Of a DNA stretch of 64,000 nt, positions 35,388 to 44,092 are shown one piece after another. The first letter of the stretch is position 1. Every line of letters begins with the position of its first letter. Below the pieces are notes generated by a model. That model had not been told where the DNA came from. It searched no databases and saw only the letters and a program-made list of their open reading frames with translations. The stretch lies in NCBI RefSeq assembly GCF_010975035.1, contig NZ_JAAIUV010000004.1, positions 62,001-126,000 of the forward strand, in the 5' to 3' direction. The stretch comes from Neobacillus thermocopriae. GTDB lineage: Bacteria > Bacillota > Bacilli > Bacillales > Cytobacillaceae. Made by a program: the position numbers and the translations under genes.

Positions 35388-36326
35388 TTATCGTTTTAAA
35401 TTTACGATTTCCTCTAAAATCGAATCTGAGGTAGTAATGGTTCTTGAATTGGCTTGGAATCCACGTTGGGCGACGATCATTTCTGTAAATTCTTCTGTTA
35501 AATCTACATTCGACATTTCTAATACACCGGAATTGATTTGACCACCATTTATGTCCCGAATACGGCCGATTTCTGGTTCAGCTCCTACCGTATTCACTGC
35601 ATTACCCGTTACTTCAAACATGGTATTACCAACCTTTTTTAATCCAGCTGGGTTCGGAACAATAGCGGTACCAAGAGAAATAATATTTGGAGAATCACCA
35701 TTCTCTTCTAAATAGTAATCTGTACCATTAAATGCTAACTTACCGCTCTTTCCATCCTCATTTACAACATTAATATTTCCTTGTGTATCAATCGAATAAG
35801 AGACAAATTTTTTATCTGCGACAGTATCCTCATCTATTTTGATTCGAAGCTTTAAATATTCCCCTGGATTGTTAGTATCCTCGACCACACCTGTTACAAA
35901 GTAACCATTGGCATTGACTAAATAGCCATTCGCATCTCGTGTAAAATTCCCTGCTTTCGTTAAATAGGTTGGCATGTTTTCTAAATCGTAACCACCTATA
36001 CCAGATGCTGGGGACAAAACAAAAAATGCATCTCCATCAATGGCTAAATCGGTTCCTACATTCGTGGTCATCGGGCTTCCTGGGGTATGAAGTGTATCAA
36101 TGGAACCAATTTTTGTCCCTAGACCTATCTGCATGGGATTTATCCCACCAGTTTGGGCCGTTGGACTGGTTGCGCCGGATATATTTTGATTAAGAATATC
36201 TTGAAACAATACACGACTTTTCTTGAATCCAACCGTATTGACATTGGCTACGTTATTTCCGATGACGTCAAGTTTTGTTTGAAACCCTTTCATTCCTGAA
36301 ACACCTGAGTATAATGACTTTAACAT
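35388..36326 (-). CDS. flgE: Flagellar hook protein FlgE
   Basis: FlgE is the hook subunit. The 312-residue product has the hook/rod start MLKSLYSGVSGMKGFQTKLD then VIGNNVANVNTVGFKKSRV, a central domain (LAIDGDAFFVLSP, LTKAGNFTRDANGYLVNANG), and the C-terminal signature LEMSNVDLTEEFTEMIVAQR. It is 11 bp downstream of flgD and about 50 residues longer than the B. subtilis hook protein, with the extra length in the middle. Confidence 0.95.
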   Translation of the reverse strand: MLKSLYSGVSGMKGFQTKLDVIGNNVANVNTVGFKKSRVLFQDILNQNISGATSPTAQTGGINPMQIGLGTKIGSIDTLHTPGSPMTTNVGTDLAIDGDAFFVLSPASGIGGYDLENMPTYLTKAGNFTRDANGYLVNANGYFVTGVVEDTNNPGEYLKLRIKIDEDTVADKKFVSYSIDTQGNINVVNEDGKSGKLAFNGTDYYLEENGDSPNIISLGTAIVPNPAGLKKVGNTMFEVTGNAVNTVGAEPEIGRIRDINGGQINSGVLEMSNVDLTEEFTEMIVAQRGFQANSRTITTSDSILEEIVNLKR

Positions 36327-36337
36327 GTTGCTCCTCC

Positions 36338-36781
36338 TTATCCATTGTTACTAGTTTCTTCTATCTTTTGTCTAATCTCAGTTACCTTTTCGATAGCAAT
36401 CTTTTCTTCCCCAACCAAATAAAAATAGTTTCCGTCCTGGACCGTTACTCCGATGACTTCACCACTTACAGGTGTAGTTGAACCATCCGGCATCCAAGTA
36501 ATGATTTTCCCAATCGATGAGGAATATTGATTAATTTGATGATTGGCAAACTTTTCAAAGGCTTTATTCAAATTCGTCATTTGTTCTAATGAACTAAACG
36601 TTGCCATTTGAGCAATAAAATCTTTATCTTGTAATGGACTACCAGGGTCTTGATTGGCAAGCTGTGTCACTAAAATTCGAAGAAAATCGTCCTTTCCAAG
36701 ACTATTTTTCTGTTCAGCTGGCTTCGTATGATTATATGTAGAATGATGATTCACTGTGGTAATATCTACCCAGCTGGTCAT
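36338..36781 (-). CDS. flgD: Hook assembly (cap) protein FlgD
   Basis: FlgD caps the growing hook. The 147-residue product has the family core LGKDDFLRILVTQLANQDPG and DKDFIAQMATFSSLEQMTNL, then a C-terminal beta part. ATG 36781 has AAGGAG 9 nt upstream; the frame to 36847 lies inside fliK and was rejected. Confidence 0.95.
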   Translation of the reverse strand: MTSWVDITTVNHHSTYNHTKPAEQKNSLGKDDFLRILVTQLANQDPGSPLQDKDFIAQMATFSSLEQMTNLNKAFEKFANHQINQYSSSIGKIITWMPDGSTTPVSGEVIGVTVQDGNYFYLVGEEKIAIEKVTEIRQKIEETSNNG

Positions 36782-36797
36782 TTTATTTGACTCCTTT

Positions 36798-38291
36798 CTA
36801 AGCGGTGAAATCAATTGACGATATTGCTCTGCTAGGTCCGTAACCATAATTAGACATAGCGGTCTCGTAACTGATTTCTTGATCCACTTCCTGAAGTTTG
36901 TTGGATCCCCCTTGTGTTAGTTGATTCTTTCCTTTCTCCTGTTTGGAATGATTAAAGCTTCCATCGTGAGAAAAGGAGAAACCCCACTGGTTTATATCGG
37001 TAGATGCAGGAGTTTGGATAATTTCCATTTTTTGAATTTGAATTCCTTGCTGTTGCAATACTTGTTTTAGCTGCTGAAGCTGACCTTCCAGCGCTTCTTT
37101 TGCGGCAGCAGTTTCTGTGACAATATGAGCAGAAACTTTCCCTTCCTGGGTGGAAATAGTCACTTCCAACCGCCCCAAATGGTCAGGGGTTAAAAGAAAA
37201 TGAGCCTCTGTCCTCCCAAATTGTCCGTGTTTAAGCTTACATTGACCAATCCAGCTTTCCATTTCCGGAACAAAATGCGCCAGTGACATTTTTGGCACCG
37301 GATTTTGATCGGATGGAACATAGTTGGTATCCATAACCGGTACCCTATTTCCTACTATAGAAAGACCGTTAATCGGGGAAAATACTTCATTTTTATCCAA
37401 ACTTACACGAGACTTTTGGATAGATTGAACAGCCTTCCCGTTATCTTTCACTATTTGGTGAGATTTCATTATGCTTGTATTTAATCTATCTAATACAAGT
37501 TGCATTTGGTTAACGAAATCCTGTGATTTGTAGTTGTCTCTTCCATTTATTTGGTCTAGAAACTGATTGATTTTCTCGGTTAATTGCATCGTTTCTATTG
37601 CCTGTTGTGGACTGTTTTCAATAACTGTTTCAAACAACTGAACGATTCCAGTTCTCAAATCCCCGGTAAATGGTTGTAACCATGGCAGCCATTTGGGAGG
37701 CAATGGAACTTTCCTTTCATTAAATGACTGATTCACATTAAGATTTTCTGTATGTATACTGGTTGGCTGCTCTCTGTTAAGTTCTACTTCGGTTTTAGAG
37801 AATAAAGACATATCGATATTTTCCGTCTCTAGCTTGGCTTGCTGCATTTTATTTAGTTCCAAATTGTTTTTTAAGGACGAAGGAATTTCGTTGTTTTCCC
37901 TCTCTTCACCTATTGGTTGCAATTGGTTTAGTTCTACCTCAGTTTTTGTGTGTAGAGATATTTCTGTATCCTCCGTCTCTATTTTGGCTTGTTGATTTTG
38001 ATTCAATTGGGCAAGCAAGTCCGATAACATTTCAACAAGCTGCCATAAATTTTCTTCTTGAGAACATTCTGAAACCGATTCTTTTGGTTCTGTACCATCT
38101 AATATTTCATTTTCTTGCAAAGGTAATTTCGTTTGATTGTCCCTTGCATCCAATGGTTGCAGCACATTCGTGAATATTGCCAAAATTCGATTAAATAGAT
38201 CTCCTGTTTGTTGAAACCTTAATGATCCTTGAGAAGGATCAATATTTCGGGGATTTATTTGATTTATTTTGATAAGATTTTGAATCTCCAA
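36798..38291 (-). CDS. fliK: Flagellar hook-length control protein FliK
   Basis: FliK measures hook length and triggers the FlhB switch. The 497-residue protein has a long, low-complexity N-terminal ruler and a C-terminal Flg_hook domain with FLLTPDHLGRLEVTISTQEG, VSAHIVTETAAAKEALEGQL and a closing PSxxxSSIDFTA tail. TTG 38291 is preceded by GGGAGGT at about 6 nt. Two copies of a 27-residue unit (QQAKIETEDTEISLHTKTEV and QQAKLETENIDMSLFSKTEV, plus ELN-x-x-QP) lie in the ruler, pointing to internal duplication. Confidence 0.92.
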   Translation of the reverse strand: MEIQNLIKINQINPRNIDPSQGSLRFQQTGDLFNRILAIFTNVLQPLDARDNQTKLPLQENEILDGTEPKESVSECSQEENLWQLVEMLSDLLAQLNQNQQAKIETEDTEISLHTKTEVELNQLQPIGEERENNEIPSSLKNNLELNKMQQAKLETENIDMSLFSKTEVELNREQPTSIHTENLNVNQSFNERKVPLPPKWLPWLQPFTGDLRTGIVQLFETVIENSPQQAIETMQLTEKINQFLDQINGRDNYKSQDFVNQMQLVLDRLNTSIMKSHQIVKDNGKAVQSIQKSRVSLDKNEVFSPINGLSIVGNRVPVMDTNYVPSDQNPVPKMSLAHFVPEMESWIGQCKLKHGQFGRTEAHFLLTPDHLGRLEVTISTQEGKVSAHIVTETAAAKEALEGQLQQLKQVLQQQGIQIQKMEIIQTPASTDINQWGFSFSHDGSFNHSKQEKGKNQLTQGGSNKLQEVDQEISYETAMSNYGYGPSRAISSIDFTA

Positions 38292-38340
38292 ACAGTAACC
38301 TCCCTTCTTTGGGAATGTCCCATTCAATTATTTCCATTTC

Positions 38341-38369
38341 ATTATAATACAAAGTTGCATATTTCGACA
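38341..38369 (-). promoter_or_regulatory. Candidate fliK-operon promoter with Spo0A-box-like -35
   Basis: On the minus strand there is a perfect -10 TATAAT (38341-38346). Exactly 17 bp upstream is TGTCGA, part of TGTCGAA (38363-38369), the 0A-box core. An activator box in place of a -35 is the layout of Spo0A-activated sigma-A promoters. It lies about 50 bp upstream of fliK. Confidence 0.5.
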
Positions 38370-38449
38370 CGAGATTTTTTGATTCCTATGAATTCCATTC
38401 TATGTTTTTTGATCGTTTTTTATGTGGAACGTTTCTTTTCATTTTAAGG

Positions 38450-39532
38450 CTATATCACTGCCATGATTTGCTGAAACATTTTTGATAAGAGAAACTGACC
38501 ATCCGCAAACCCAGCTTCTAGTACCGCTTTTGGCATTCCATATACGACACAGGATTCCTCTGCCTCAACAAATACTGTTCCACGATGTTTTTTCACCTGG
38601 CCACATCCTTCCATTCCATCCACTCCCATCCCTGTTAAGATTATGACCAATAGACGCTCAGCAAAAATAGGAGCAGCCGAAGTTAATGAAATATTAATGG
38701 AAGGTTTAAACATGGTTTTTTTCGCATCTTCCTGATGGTTAACGATAAATTGAACCGTTCCGTCCAATTTTTTTTCAAATTGAGTTTGGTATCCTGAAGG
38801 CGCAATATAGATGTTTCCAGGCAATATGGTCTCACCATTTTGAGCTTCTTTTACATGTAATTCACATATACTGTCAAACCTGTCTGCCAATGGTTTCGTA
38901 AAACCAGATGGCATGTGCTGGGCGACAACAATGGGAACAGGAAAATCCTTTGGAAAATAAGGCAGGATTGCTTTTAAAGCTGAAGGACCTCCAGTAGAAC
39001 AGCCAATAAACACTAAATCAAAGGCAAGGCGTTTATTTTTACTTGCCCGCTGTATTTGCAGTTGATTGGAATCAAAAATTGTTGACGTTTTTGTTTCGAT
39101 AACTCTTTTTTCGTACGAAACTTTCGGAAGTTTAGCTTCAATAATTTCTTTTAATCGGTTCAAAAACTCATTTATCTGACTATTTTCTGCTTGATTTTTT
39201 ATAAGGGAGTCCTTTAGAAAGAAATCAACTGCTCCCAATTCCAATGCTTTTACTGTCTCTTTCGCCCCTTCTTTGGTGAAAGAGCTTAACATGACGATAG
39301 GCGTAGGGAAAGTTTTCATTATATGATCTAATGCCGCCAATCCGTTCATTTCAGGCATTTCAATATCCATTGTTACAAGATCTGGCTGAAGCCTCTCCAC
39401 TTTTTCAATGGCATCCAATCCATTCCTTGCAATCCCCACAACCGTAAAGAGTGGATCATTTTCAAGTATTTGACAAATCGCTCTTCTCATAAAAGCCGAG
39501 TCATCAACGACTAATATACCGTACTTCTTCAT
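38450..39532 (-). CDS. cheB: Chemotaxis methylesterase/response regulator CheB
   Basis: CheB removes methyl groups from receptors. The 360-residue product has an N-terminal receiver (LVVDDSAFMRR; DLVTMDIEMPEMNG) and a C-terminal methylesterase with the Ser in IGCSTGGPSALK, the His in VAQHMPSGFT, and the Asp in LTGMGVDGMEGC. It overlaps the cheR end by 29 nt. Confidence 0.96.
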   Translation of the reverse strand: MKKYGILVVDDSAFMRRAICQILENDPLFTVVGIARNGLDAIEKVERLQPDLVTMDIEMPEMNGLAALDHIMKTFPTPIVMLSSFTKEGAKETVKALELGAVDFFLKDSLIKNQAENSQINEFLNRLKEIIEAKLPKVSYEKRVIETKTSTIFDSNQLQIQRASKNKRLAFDLVFIGCSTGGPSALKAILPYFPKDFPVPIVVAQHMPSGFTKPLADRFDSICELHVKEAQNGETILPGNIYIAPSGYQTQFEKKLDGTVQFIVNHQEDAKKTMFKPSINISLTSAAPIFAERLLVIILTGMGVDGMEGCGQVKKHRGTVFVEAEESCVVYGMPKAVLEAGFADGQFLLSKMFQQIMAVI

Positions 39533-40343
39533 GCTGTTTTAGTTCCTTTCGATAGTAAAAAGTCTTATCTGAATCTATCTTTTGAAACCCTAAGTCCAAA
39601 TCCGTAATGGATTCAGCATGACCAAGGAACAAGTATCCGCCAGGCGTTAATTTTTGGTATAAATTGCGAATTACTTTTTTTGTTGTTTCTTGATCAAAAT
39701 AGATTAAGACATTTCTACAAAATATGATATCCACTTCACCTATTGGGGCAAATCGGTCTGCTTCCAAAAGGTTTAAGTGGTGAAATTCAACCATATCCCT
39801 TATGTTTTTTATGATTTTATAACCGCCATCCTGTTCGACAAAATACTTCTTCATCAAGACTTTAGGTATTCTTCGGAAAGCAAAAGAGCTGTTGTGATAC
39901 CAAGCATTTTTTGCTTTTTCTAATACCTTTTTATTAATATCTGTGCCAATGATTTGGACTGAACCAGGTGGGAATTTTTTTGTTTCTTGTATAAGCATGG
40001 CTAGTGTATAAGGTTCCTCTCCAGTCGAACATGCTGCACTCCAAATCCTTATCGGGCGGGTATGTATTTCCTCCTTCAGCTTAGGAAGCACGTTTGAACA
40101 ACATTCGTTTAATTGATGCTCTTCCCGATAGAAATAGGTTTCGTTTATTGTTAATATCTCAATCAAATGATCCCATTCTAACGGTGACATTTTTAAGTAT
40201 TTACCATATTCCCAATAGGTTAAATTTAATTCTTTCACTCTTTTTGATATCTTTTCTCTTAGTGTCATCAGACGGTCTGTATAATTTAAACCACAATATT
40301 GATAAATCATTCGACTTAATTCTACTAAACCATTTTCTATCAT
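39504..40343 (-). CDS. cheR: Chemotaxis methyltransferase CheR
   Basis: CheR methylates chemoreceptors with S-adenosylmethionine. The product of about 279 residues has the helical N-domain, the Arg/Tyr-rich NETYFYREEHQ, the SAM loop WSAACSTGEEPYTLAM, and DIIFCRNVLIYFDQ. ATG 40343 fits the AAGGTG site; the frame opens at 40352. In B. subtilis cheR lies elsewhere and cheB heads cheA, so the cheR-cheB pair is a local arrangement. Confidence 0.95.
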   Translation of the reverse strand: MIENGLVELSRMIYQYCGLNYTDRLMTLREKISKRVKELNLTYWEYGKYLKMSPLEWDHLIEILTINETYFYREEHQLNECCSNVLPKLKEEIHTRPIRIWSAACSTGEEPYTLAMLIQETKKFPPGSVQIIGTDINKKVLEKAKNAWYHNSSFAFRRIPKVLMKKYFVEQDGGYKIIKNIRDMVEFHHLNLLEADRFAPIGEVDIIFCRNVLIYFDQETTKKVIRNLYQKLTPGGYLFLGHAESITDLDLGFQKIDSDKTFYYRKELKQHEEVRYISR

Positions 40344-40463
40344 GAGCATCACCTTTTTTAGTCATATGAACAAATTTCTATTTATTATAATAAAAAATTT
40401 TTTTGATTGACTAGAATCGAAATAAATTATATATCAAAATATTAACAATAATCACTATCAAAC

Positions 40464-40490
40464 TAAACAAAAAAAGAATATTGTCGAAAA
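40464..40490 (+). promoter_or_regulatory. motAB promoter region: sigma-D-like boxes overlapping a Spo0A-box-like heptamer
   Basis: TAAA (40464-40467), a 15-bp spacer and GTCGAAAA (40483-40490) make a weak sigma-D promoter. The same bases contain TGTCGAA (40482-40488); its TGTCGA stands 16 bp upstream of TACAAT (40504-40509), an alternative sigma-A reading with a 0A box at -35. Which one is used cannot be told from sequence. Confidence 0.5.
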
Positions 40491-40547
40491 TAATAGTGTG
40501 TCATACAATTACTTTAGTAAAATCCAAACAGGTTAAAGGAGTTTATA

Positions 40548-41330
40548 ATGTCTAGTCTTATTGGTATTTTGATTGCAATGCTTGTCGTGGGGATTGGGAT
40601 GATTTTGAAAGGGGCTTCCTTAACGGCATTAGTGAATCCCGCAGCTTTATTAATTATCTTTGGTGGTACGATTGCCACGATTATTATTGCTTTTCCATTT
40701 AGTGAATTTAAGAAGTTACCTATTTTGTTCAAAATCGCACTATTTGAACCTAAACTCCCGAGCAAAACGGATCAAATTGCTAGTCTAGTGAATTGTGCAG
40801 AAATTGCGAAAAAAGAAGGAATTCTAGCATTGGAAGAAATCGCTTTAAACACAACAGACCCTTTTTATAAAAAAGGATTAGAATTAATTATCGACGGGTA
40901 TGATATCGAATTCATTGAAGAAATTTTATTCGATGAATTAGAAGCCATTGATAGGCGCCATAAAACCGGAGCCTCCATTTTTACACAAGCTGGAACGTAT
41001 GCCCCGACTTTAGGGGTACTTGGGGCAGTCGTTGGTCTCGTTGCCTCACTCGGAAATTTAGAAGATGTAAACGAAATTGGTCATTCCATTTCAGCAGCTT
41101 TTATTGCTACATTATTTGGTATTTTTTCCGGGTATGTACTTTGGCACCCTTTGGCAAACAAATTAAAACGGATTTCAAAAAGAGAGCAAGAATTGAAGCT
41201 TCTAACCATCGAAGGGTTGCTTGCTATTTATAAAGGAGTTTCCCCAAGTGCCTTGGAAAAGAAATTATCTGCCTCTCTTCCTCCAAAAGAACGGAAATAT
41301 CTTGAAATGGTAATGGAGGATGAATCATGA
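40548..41330 (+). CDS. motA: Flagellar stator protein MotA
   Basis: MotA is the ring-forming subunit of the proton-driven stator. The 260-residue product has four membrane helices (about 3-21, 30-50, 145-165, 178-198), the cytoplasmic loop with charged residues, and TYAPTLGVLGAVVGLVASL, the conserved third-helix Pro/Gly pattern. AAAGGAG precedes the ATG. It overlaps motB by 4 nt. Confidence 0.96.
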   Translation: MSSLIGILIAMLVVGIGMILKGASLTALVNPAALLIIFGGTIATIIIAFPFSEFKKLPILFKIALFEPKLPSKTDQIASLVNCAEIAKKEGILALEEIALNTTDPFYKKGLELIIDGYDIEFIEEILFDELEAIDRRHKTGASIFTQAGTYAPTLGVLGAVVGLVASLGNLEDVNEIGHSISAAFIATLFGIFSGYVLWHPLANKLKRISKREQELKLLTIEGLLAIYKGVSPSALEKKLSASLPPKERKYLEMVMEDES

Positions 41331-42064
41331 GGAAAAAGCGGAGAAGATTTGATGATGAGCATGAAGAACATATTAATGAATCTTGGCTCATTCCATATGC
41401 GGACATTCTAACTTTATTATTGGCATTATTTATCGTTCTGTTTGCATCCAGTATTATTGACGCAGAGAAGTTTAGATCGATTATGGAATCCTTTAAGTCT
41501 GAGCTAACTGGTACAAAAATTGATCATACTACAAGTCTTTCTGTTCAGCTTCCAGCAGATAAAAAGCCTGTTGAGGAAAATTCGGAAGAAGCGAGGAAAG
41601 AACAGGCCGAACTTGATGAATTACTATCAAAATTAGAAAAGTTTATCACAGAAAACAATTTGCAGGCAGTTATTACTTTGCAAGATTCAAAAAGGGGTGT
41701 AGAAATCGCCTTAAAGGAAGTCATCTTATTTGATCAAGGGAAAGCCGATTTAAAGGAATCTTCCTACCCAACCTTAGATGTGTTAGTGAATTTAGCTAAA
41801 ACTGTTTCAAACCCAATAAGTATTGAAGGCCATACAGATAATGTACCAATAAAAAATTCCAAATTTCCATCCAACTGGGAGCTCTCCTCGGCCAGAGCTG
41901 TTAGCGTCCTTCACTATTTTGCCTCTAAAGGCATTGCCCAAGACCGAATGCAGTTTGTGGGATATGGAGAATTCAAGCCACTCTATCCAAATGATACAGA
42001 AGAACATAAACAATCGAACCGTAGAGTTAATATTGTCATTTTAAGAGTAAATAAATCATCATGA
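41327..42064 (+). CDS. motB: Flagellar stator protein MotB
   Basis: MotB anchors the stator to peptidoglycan and carries the proton-binding Asp. The 245-residue product has a basic N-terminus, one membrane helix WLIPYADILTLLLALFIVLF with that Asp, a plug/linker, and an OmpA-like domain (ISIEGHTDNVPI, WELSSARAVSVLHYF, RRVNIVIL). It is coupled to motA by ATGA overlap. Confidence 0.96.
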   Translation: MRKKRRRFDDEHEEHINESWLIPYADILTLLLALFIVLFASSIIDAEKFRSIMESFKSELTGTKIDHTTSLSVQLPADKKPVEENSEEARKEQAELDELLSKLEKFITENNLQAVITLQDSKRGVEIALKEVILFDQGKADLKESSYPTLDVLVNLAKTVSNPISIEGHTDNVPIKNSKFPSNWELSSARAVSVLHYFASKGIAQDRMQFVGYGEFKPLYPNDTEEHKQSNRRVNIVILRVNKSS

Positions 42065-42068
42065 AAGA

Positions 42069-42116
42069 AATGCTGACACTTAAAAGATCGTAATCTTAGA
42101 GTGTCAGCATTTTTGT
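42069..42116 (+). terminator. Terminator of motAB
   Basis: AATGCTGACACT pairs perfectly with AGTGTCAGCATT (42069-42080 with 42100-42111) and is followed by TTTTGTC. It may also serve the convergent GNAT gene. Confidence 0.85.
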
Positions 42117-42120
42117 CATT

Positions 42121-42984
42121 CTAATTCATCCTTTTCACCATTTGCACCTGTTCTGTTGTTTTTTGAAAACCGTTTGCCTGTAAATATTGAATGGCCGGAT
42201 TCGATAGCGAGCTATTTATTGTCATAAATTCCACTTGATTGCCTACCTCACCTGAAATACTGAAAAGAATCATATCCATGATCTCCCTATGTATCTCGCA
42301 AAATAGCTCAAGCTGGTAGATAATCACTTTTTCTACTTTGCCTTCTTTACTCCAAATTCTTCTGTACAAACAATAACAAAGAATATTGTTCTCACTGTCA
42401 TAATAAATTTGAGACTCACCAGCTTTCACACTTTGCCACTGACACTGCCATGGTACATTTTCATGATAAAACGGTTTTTGGGAAAGCTGTTCCGGGCGAA
42501 TGGCTTTTACCTGAATGGATGTGTCCAGTTTAGTGGCAAATTCTCGAGTTCCATTTAATAAAACAAGGGAATCGACTATTTCATAACCAAAACGTTTGTA
42601 TAAACGAATAGCTCTTTCATTTTCTTTAATGGCTTCCAAGCTGGCGACTTCGATCCCCTCTTTTTCATAGATCTTAAGGACCTCTTCCATTAATAGCCTT
42701 GAAACCCCTTTTCCTCGGTATTCCGGTGCAACCCCAGTTCCTCCGTTCCATGCCATCTTCTTTCCGTTTAATGTTCGGATCCCATTCACAAGAATAGCGA
42801 CAGGCTCCTCTCCATGAAATGCCACAAAGGAAAGATTCATGGATAATCCTTCATTGACCATTCGATGAAAAAAAGTATCAGGAGTCATTTCGATTTTAAT
42901 GTAATAGCCTTCAAAACCGCGGTTCCATGCCTTTATAATGTCTTCTATTCTACACTCCGTTAATTTTTTAAAATTTATCTCCAT
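42121..42984 (-). CDS. GNAT-family N-acetyltransferase
   Basis: The 287-residue protein has a GNAT domain in its first half. The acetyl-CoA loop appears as GVAPEYRGKGVSRLLMEEVL, followed by ENERAIRLYKRFGYEIV. The second half is a less conserved domain, as in two-domain GNAT proteins. The substrate is unknown. It is a single gene converging on motB. Confidence 0.85.
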   Translation of the reverse strand: MEINFKKLTECRIEDIIKAWNRGFEGYYIKIEMTPDTFFHRMVNEGLSMNLSFVAFHGEEPVAILVNGIRTLNGKKMAWNGGTGVAPEYRGKGVSRLLMEEVLKIYEKEGIEVASLEAIKENERAIRLYKRFGYEIVDSLVLLNGTREFATKLDTSIQVKAIRPEQLSQKPFYHENVPWQCQWQSVKAGESQIYYDSENNILCYCLYRRIWSKEGKVEKVIIYQLELFCEIHREIMDMILFSISGEVGNQVEFMTINSSLSNPAIQYLQANGFQKTTEQVQMVKRMN

Positions 42985-43189
42985 CTATACTCCCCCTTAA
43001 TATGAACGGATCATCTCTCTTTTATTAATAATGCAAATAATTTGAATATTATTTCGAAATAAAAAAAATAAAAGTTTGAAATTCATTTATACTGTTCAAA
43101 AGTGTTTATTTTTTCTTCTTATAACAAAAGATAAAACAGATATTCTTTTTGAATATCATCGTTTCAAAATCCTAAGATGAGGTGATTGG

Positions 43190-43342
43190 ATGAGCTACAG
43201 AGATGGAATTGACGCACAGTCAGCGAAGTTTCTTCATACCTGGACAAGACCAAAACATCAAAAGTCGCAGGTTAACGGTCAAACTCGAGGCACAGTATCC
43301 TCCATCATCTTAAGGACTAATGCTAAGGCCCACCGCTGGTAA
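43190..43342 (+). CDS. Small ORF of unknown function (50 codons)
   Basis: Not recognised. The ORF encodes a basic 50-residue peptide (MSYRDGIDAQSAKFLHTWTR, ending RTNAKAHRW) with several His, Arg and Trp residues and no membrane segment. GATGAGGTG lies 5 nt before the ATG, and a long terminator hairpin follows, both supporting expression. The 205 bp upstream is very AT-rich with no clear promoter. Confidence 0.45.
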   Translation: MSYRDGIDAQSAKFLHTWTRPKHQKSQVNGQTRGTVSSIILRTNAKAHRW

Positions 43343-43397
43343 GGGATTAGCATAGAAACGATTAGCGGAAGTATCCTTTTTACTTCCAAAAATGTAA

Positions 43398-43440
43398 GAA
43401 AAACCTTTTCTTGATCATGTTGATCAGGAAGAGGTTTTTC
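43398..43440. terminator. Long terminator-like hairpin before the second GNAT gene
   Basis: GAAAAACC/GGTTTTTC (43398-43405 with 43133+300 = 43433-43440) encloses a second perfect-to-near-perfect stem TTCTTGATCA/TGATCAGGAA. It ends in GGTTTTTC on the plus strand. Confidence 0.65.
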
Positions 43441-43531
43441 TCCTTGTATAGGATTTTTCTTATTGATGAAAAGAATAGGATCAATTAACATTAAAGACAA
43501 GTTTATTTATTTTTCCTTTAGGAGAGAGCCT

Positions 43532-44035
43532 ATGTATCAAGATTACCAAATTAGAGACGCAAAACTGGATGATTTACCAGCCATTATCGAGATTTATAAT
43601 TCCACCATTGCAAGTAGAATGGTGACAGCGGATACAGAACCGGTTAGTGTGAAAGATCGACTTCAATGGTTCCATGAACACTCACCAACATTTCGCCCAC
43701 TTTGGGTTGTAGAGGAACATGGAACAATCTGTGGATGGCTAAGTTTTCAATCGTTTTATGGGAGACCTGCCTATCAGGCTACAGCTGAAATCAGCATTTA
43801 TATCCATCCGGATTATCGAGGAAAACGATTAGGCAAATATCTTCTCCAAAAAGCAATAGATGACTGTCCAAAATTACATATAAAAACCTTACTTGGATTT
43901 ATTTTTGCCCATAATGAACCTAGTTTAAAGTTATTTTACAGCCATGGTTTTGAGAAATGGGCTCATCTGCCGAAAGTGGCAGAGTTGGACCGTGTAGAAA
44001 GAGATTTACTGATCCTTGGAAAAAGAATAGGATAA
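43532..44035 (+). CDS. GNAT-family N-acetyltransferase (phosphinothricin acetyltransferase-like)
   Basis: The 167-residue product resembles phosphinothricin/methionine sulfoximine acetyltransferases: IRDAKLDDLPAIIEIYNSTI, WVVEEHGTICGWLSFQSF, and the acetyl-CoA loop IHPDYRGKRLGKYLLQKAID, then GFIFAHNEPSLKLFYSHGFE. ATG 43532 has TAGGAGAG 5 nt upstream; the frame from 43463 was not used. The true substrate is unknown. Confidence 0.88.
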   Translation: MYQDYQIRDAKLDDLPAIIEIYNSTIASRMVTADTEPVSVKDRLQWFHEHSPTFRPLWVVEEHGTICGWLSFQSFYGRPAYQATAEISIYIHPDYRGKRLGKYLLQKAIDDCPKLHIKTLLGFIFAHNEPSLKLFYSHGFEKWAHLPKVAELDRVERDLLILGKRIG

Positions 44036-44092
44036 ATACCATTATTTTTGTAGATCCTCCTCTCAACAGTTAGAGACGAGGATTTGATACAA

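Noticed and set aside
44053-44083. Hairpin between the second GNAT gene and gerB as a terminator
   Set aside because: The stem ATCCTC..TCTC/GAGA..GAGGAT is imperfect and has no T-run on either strand; too weak to list.
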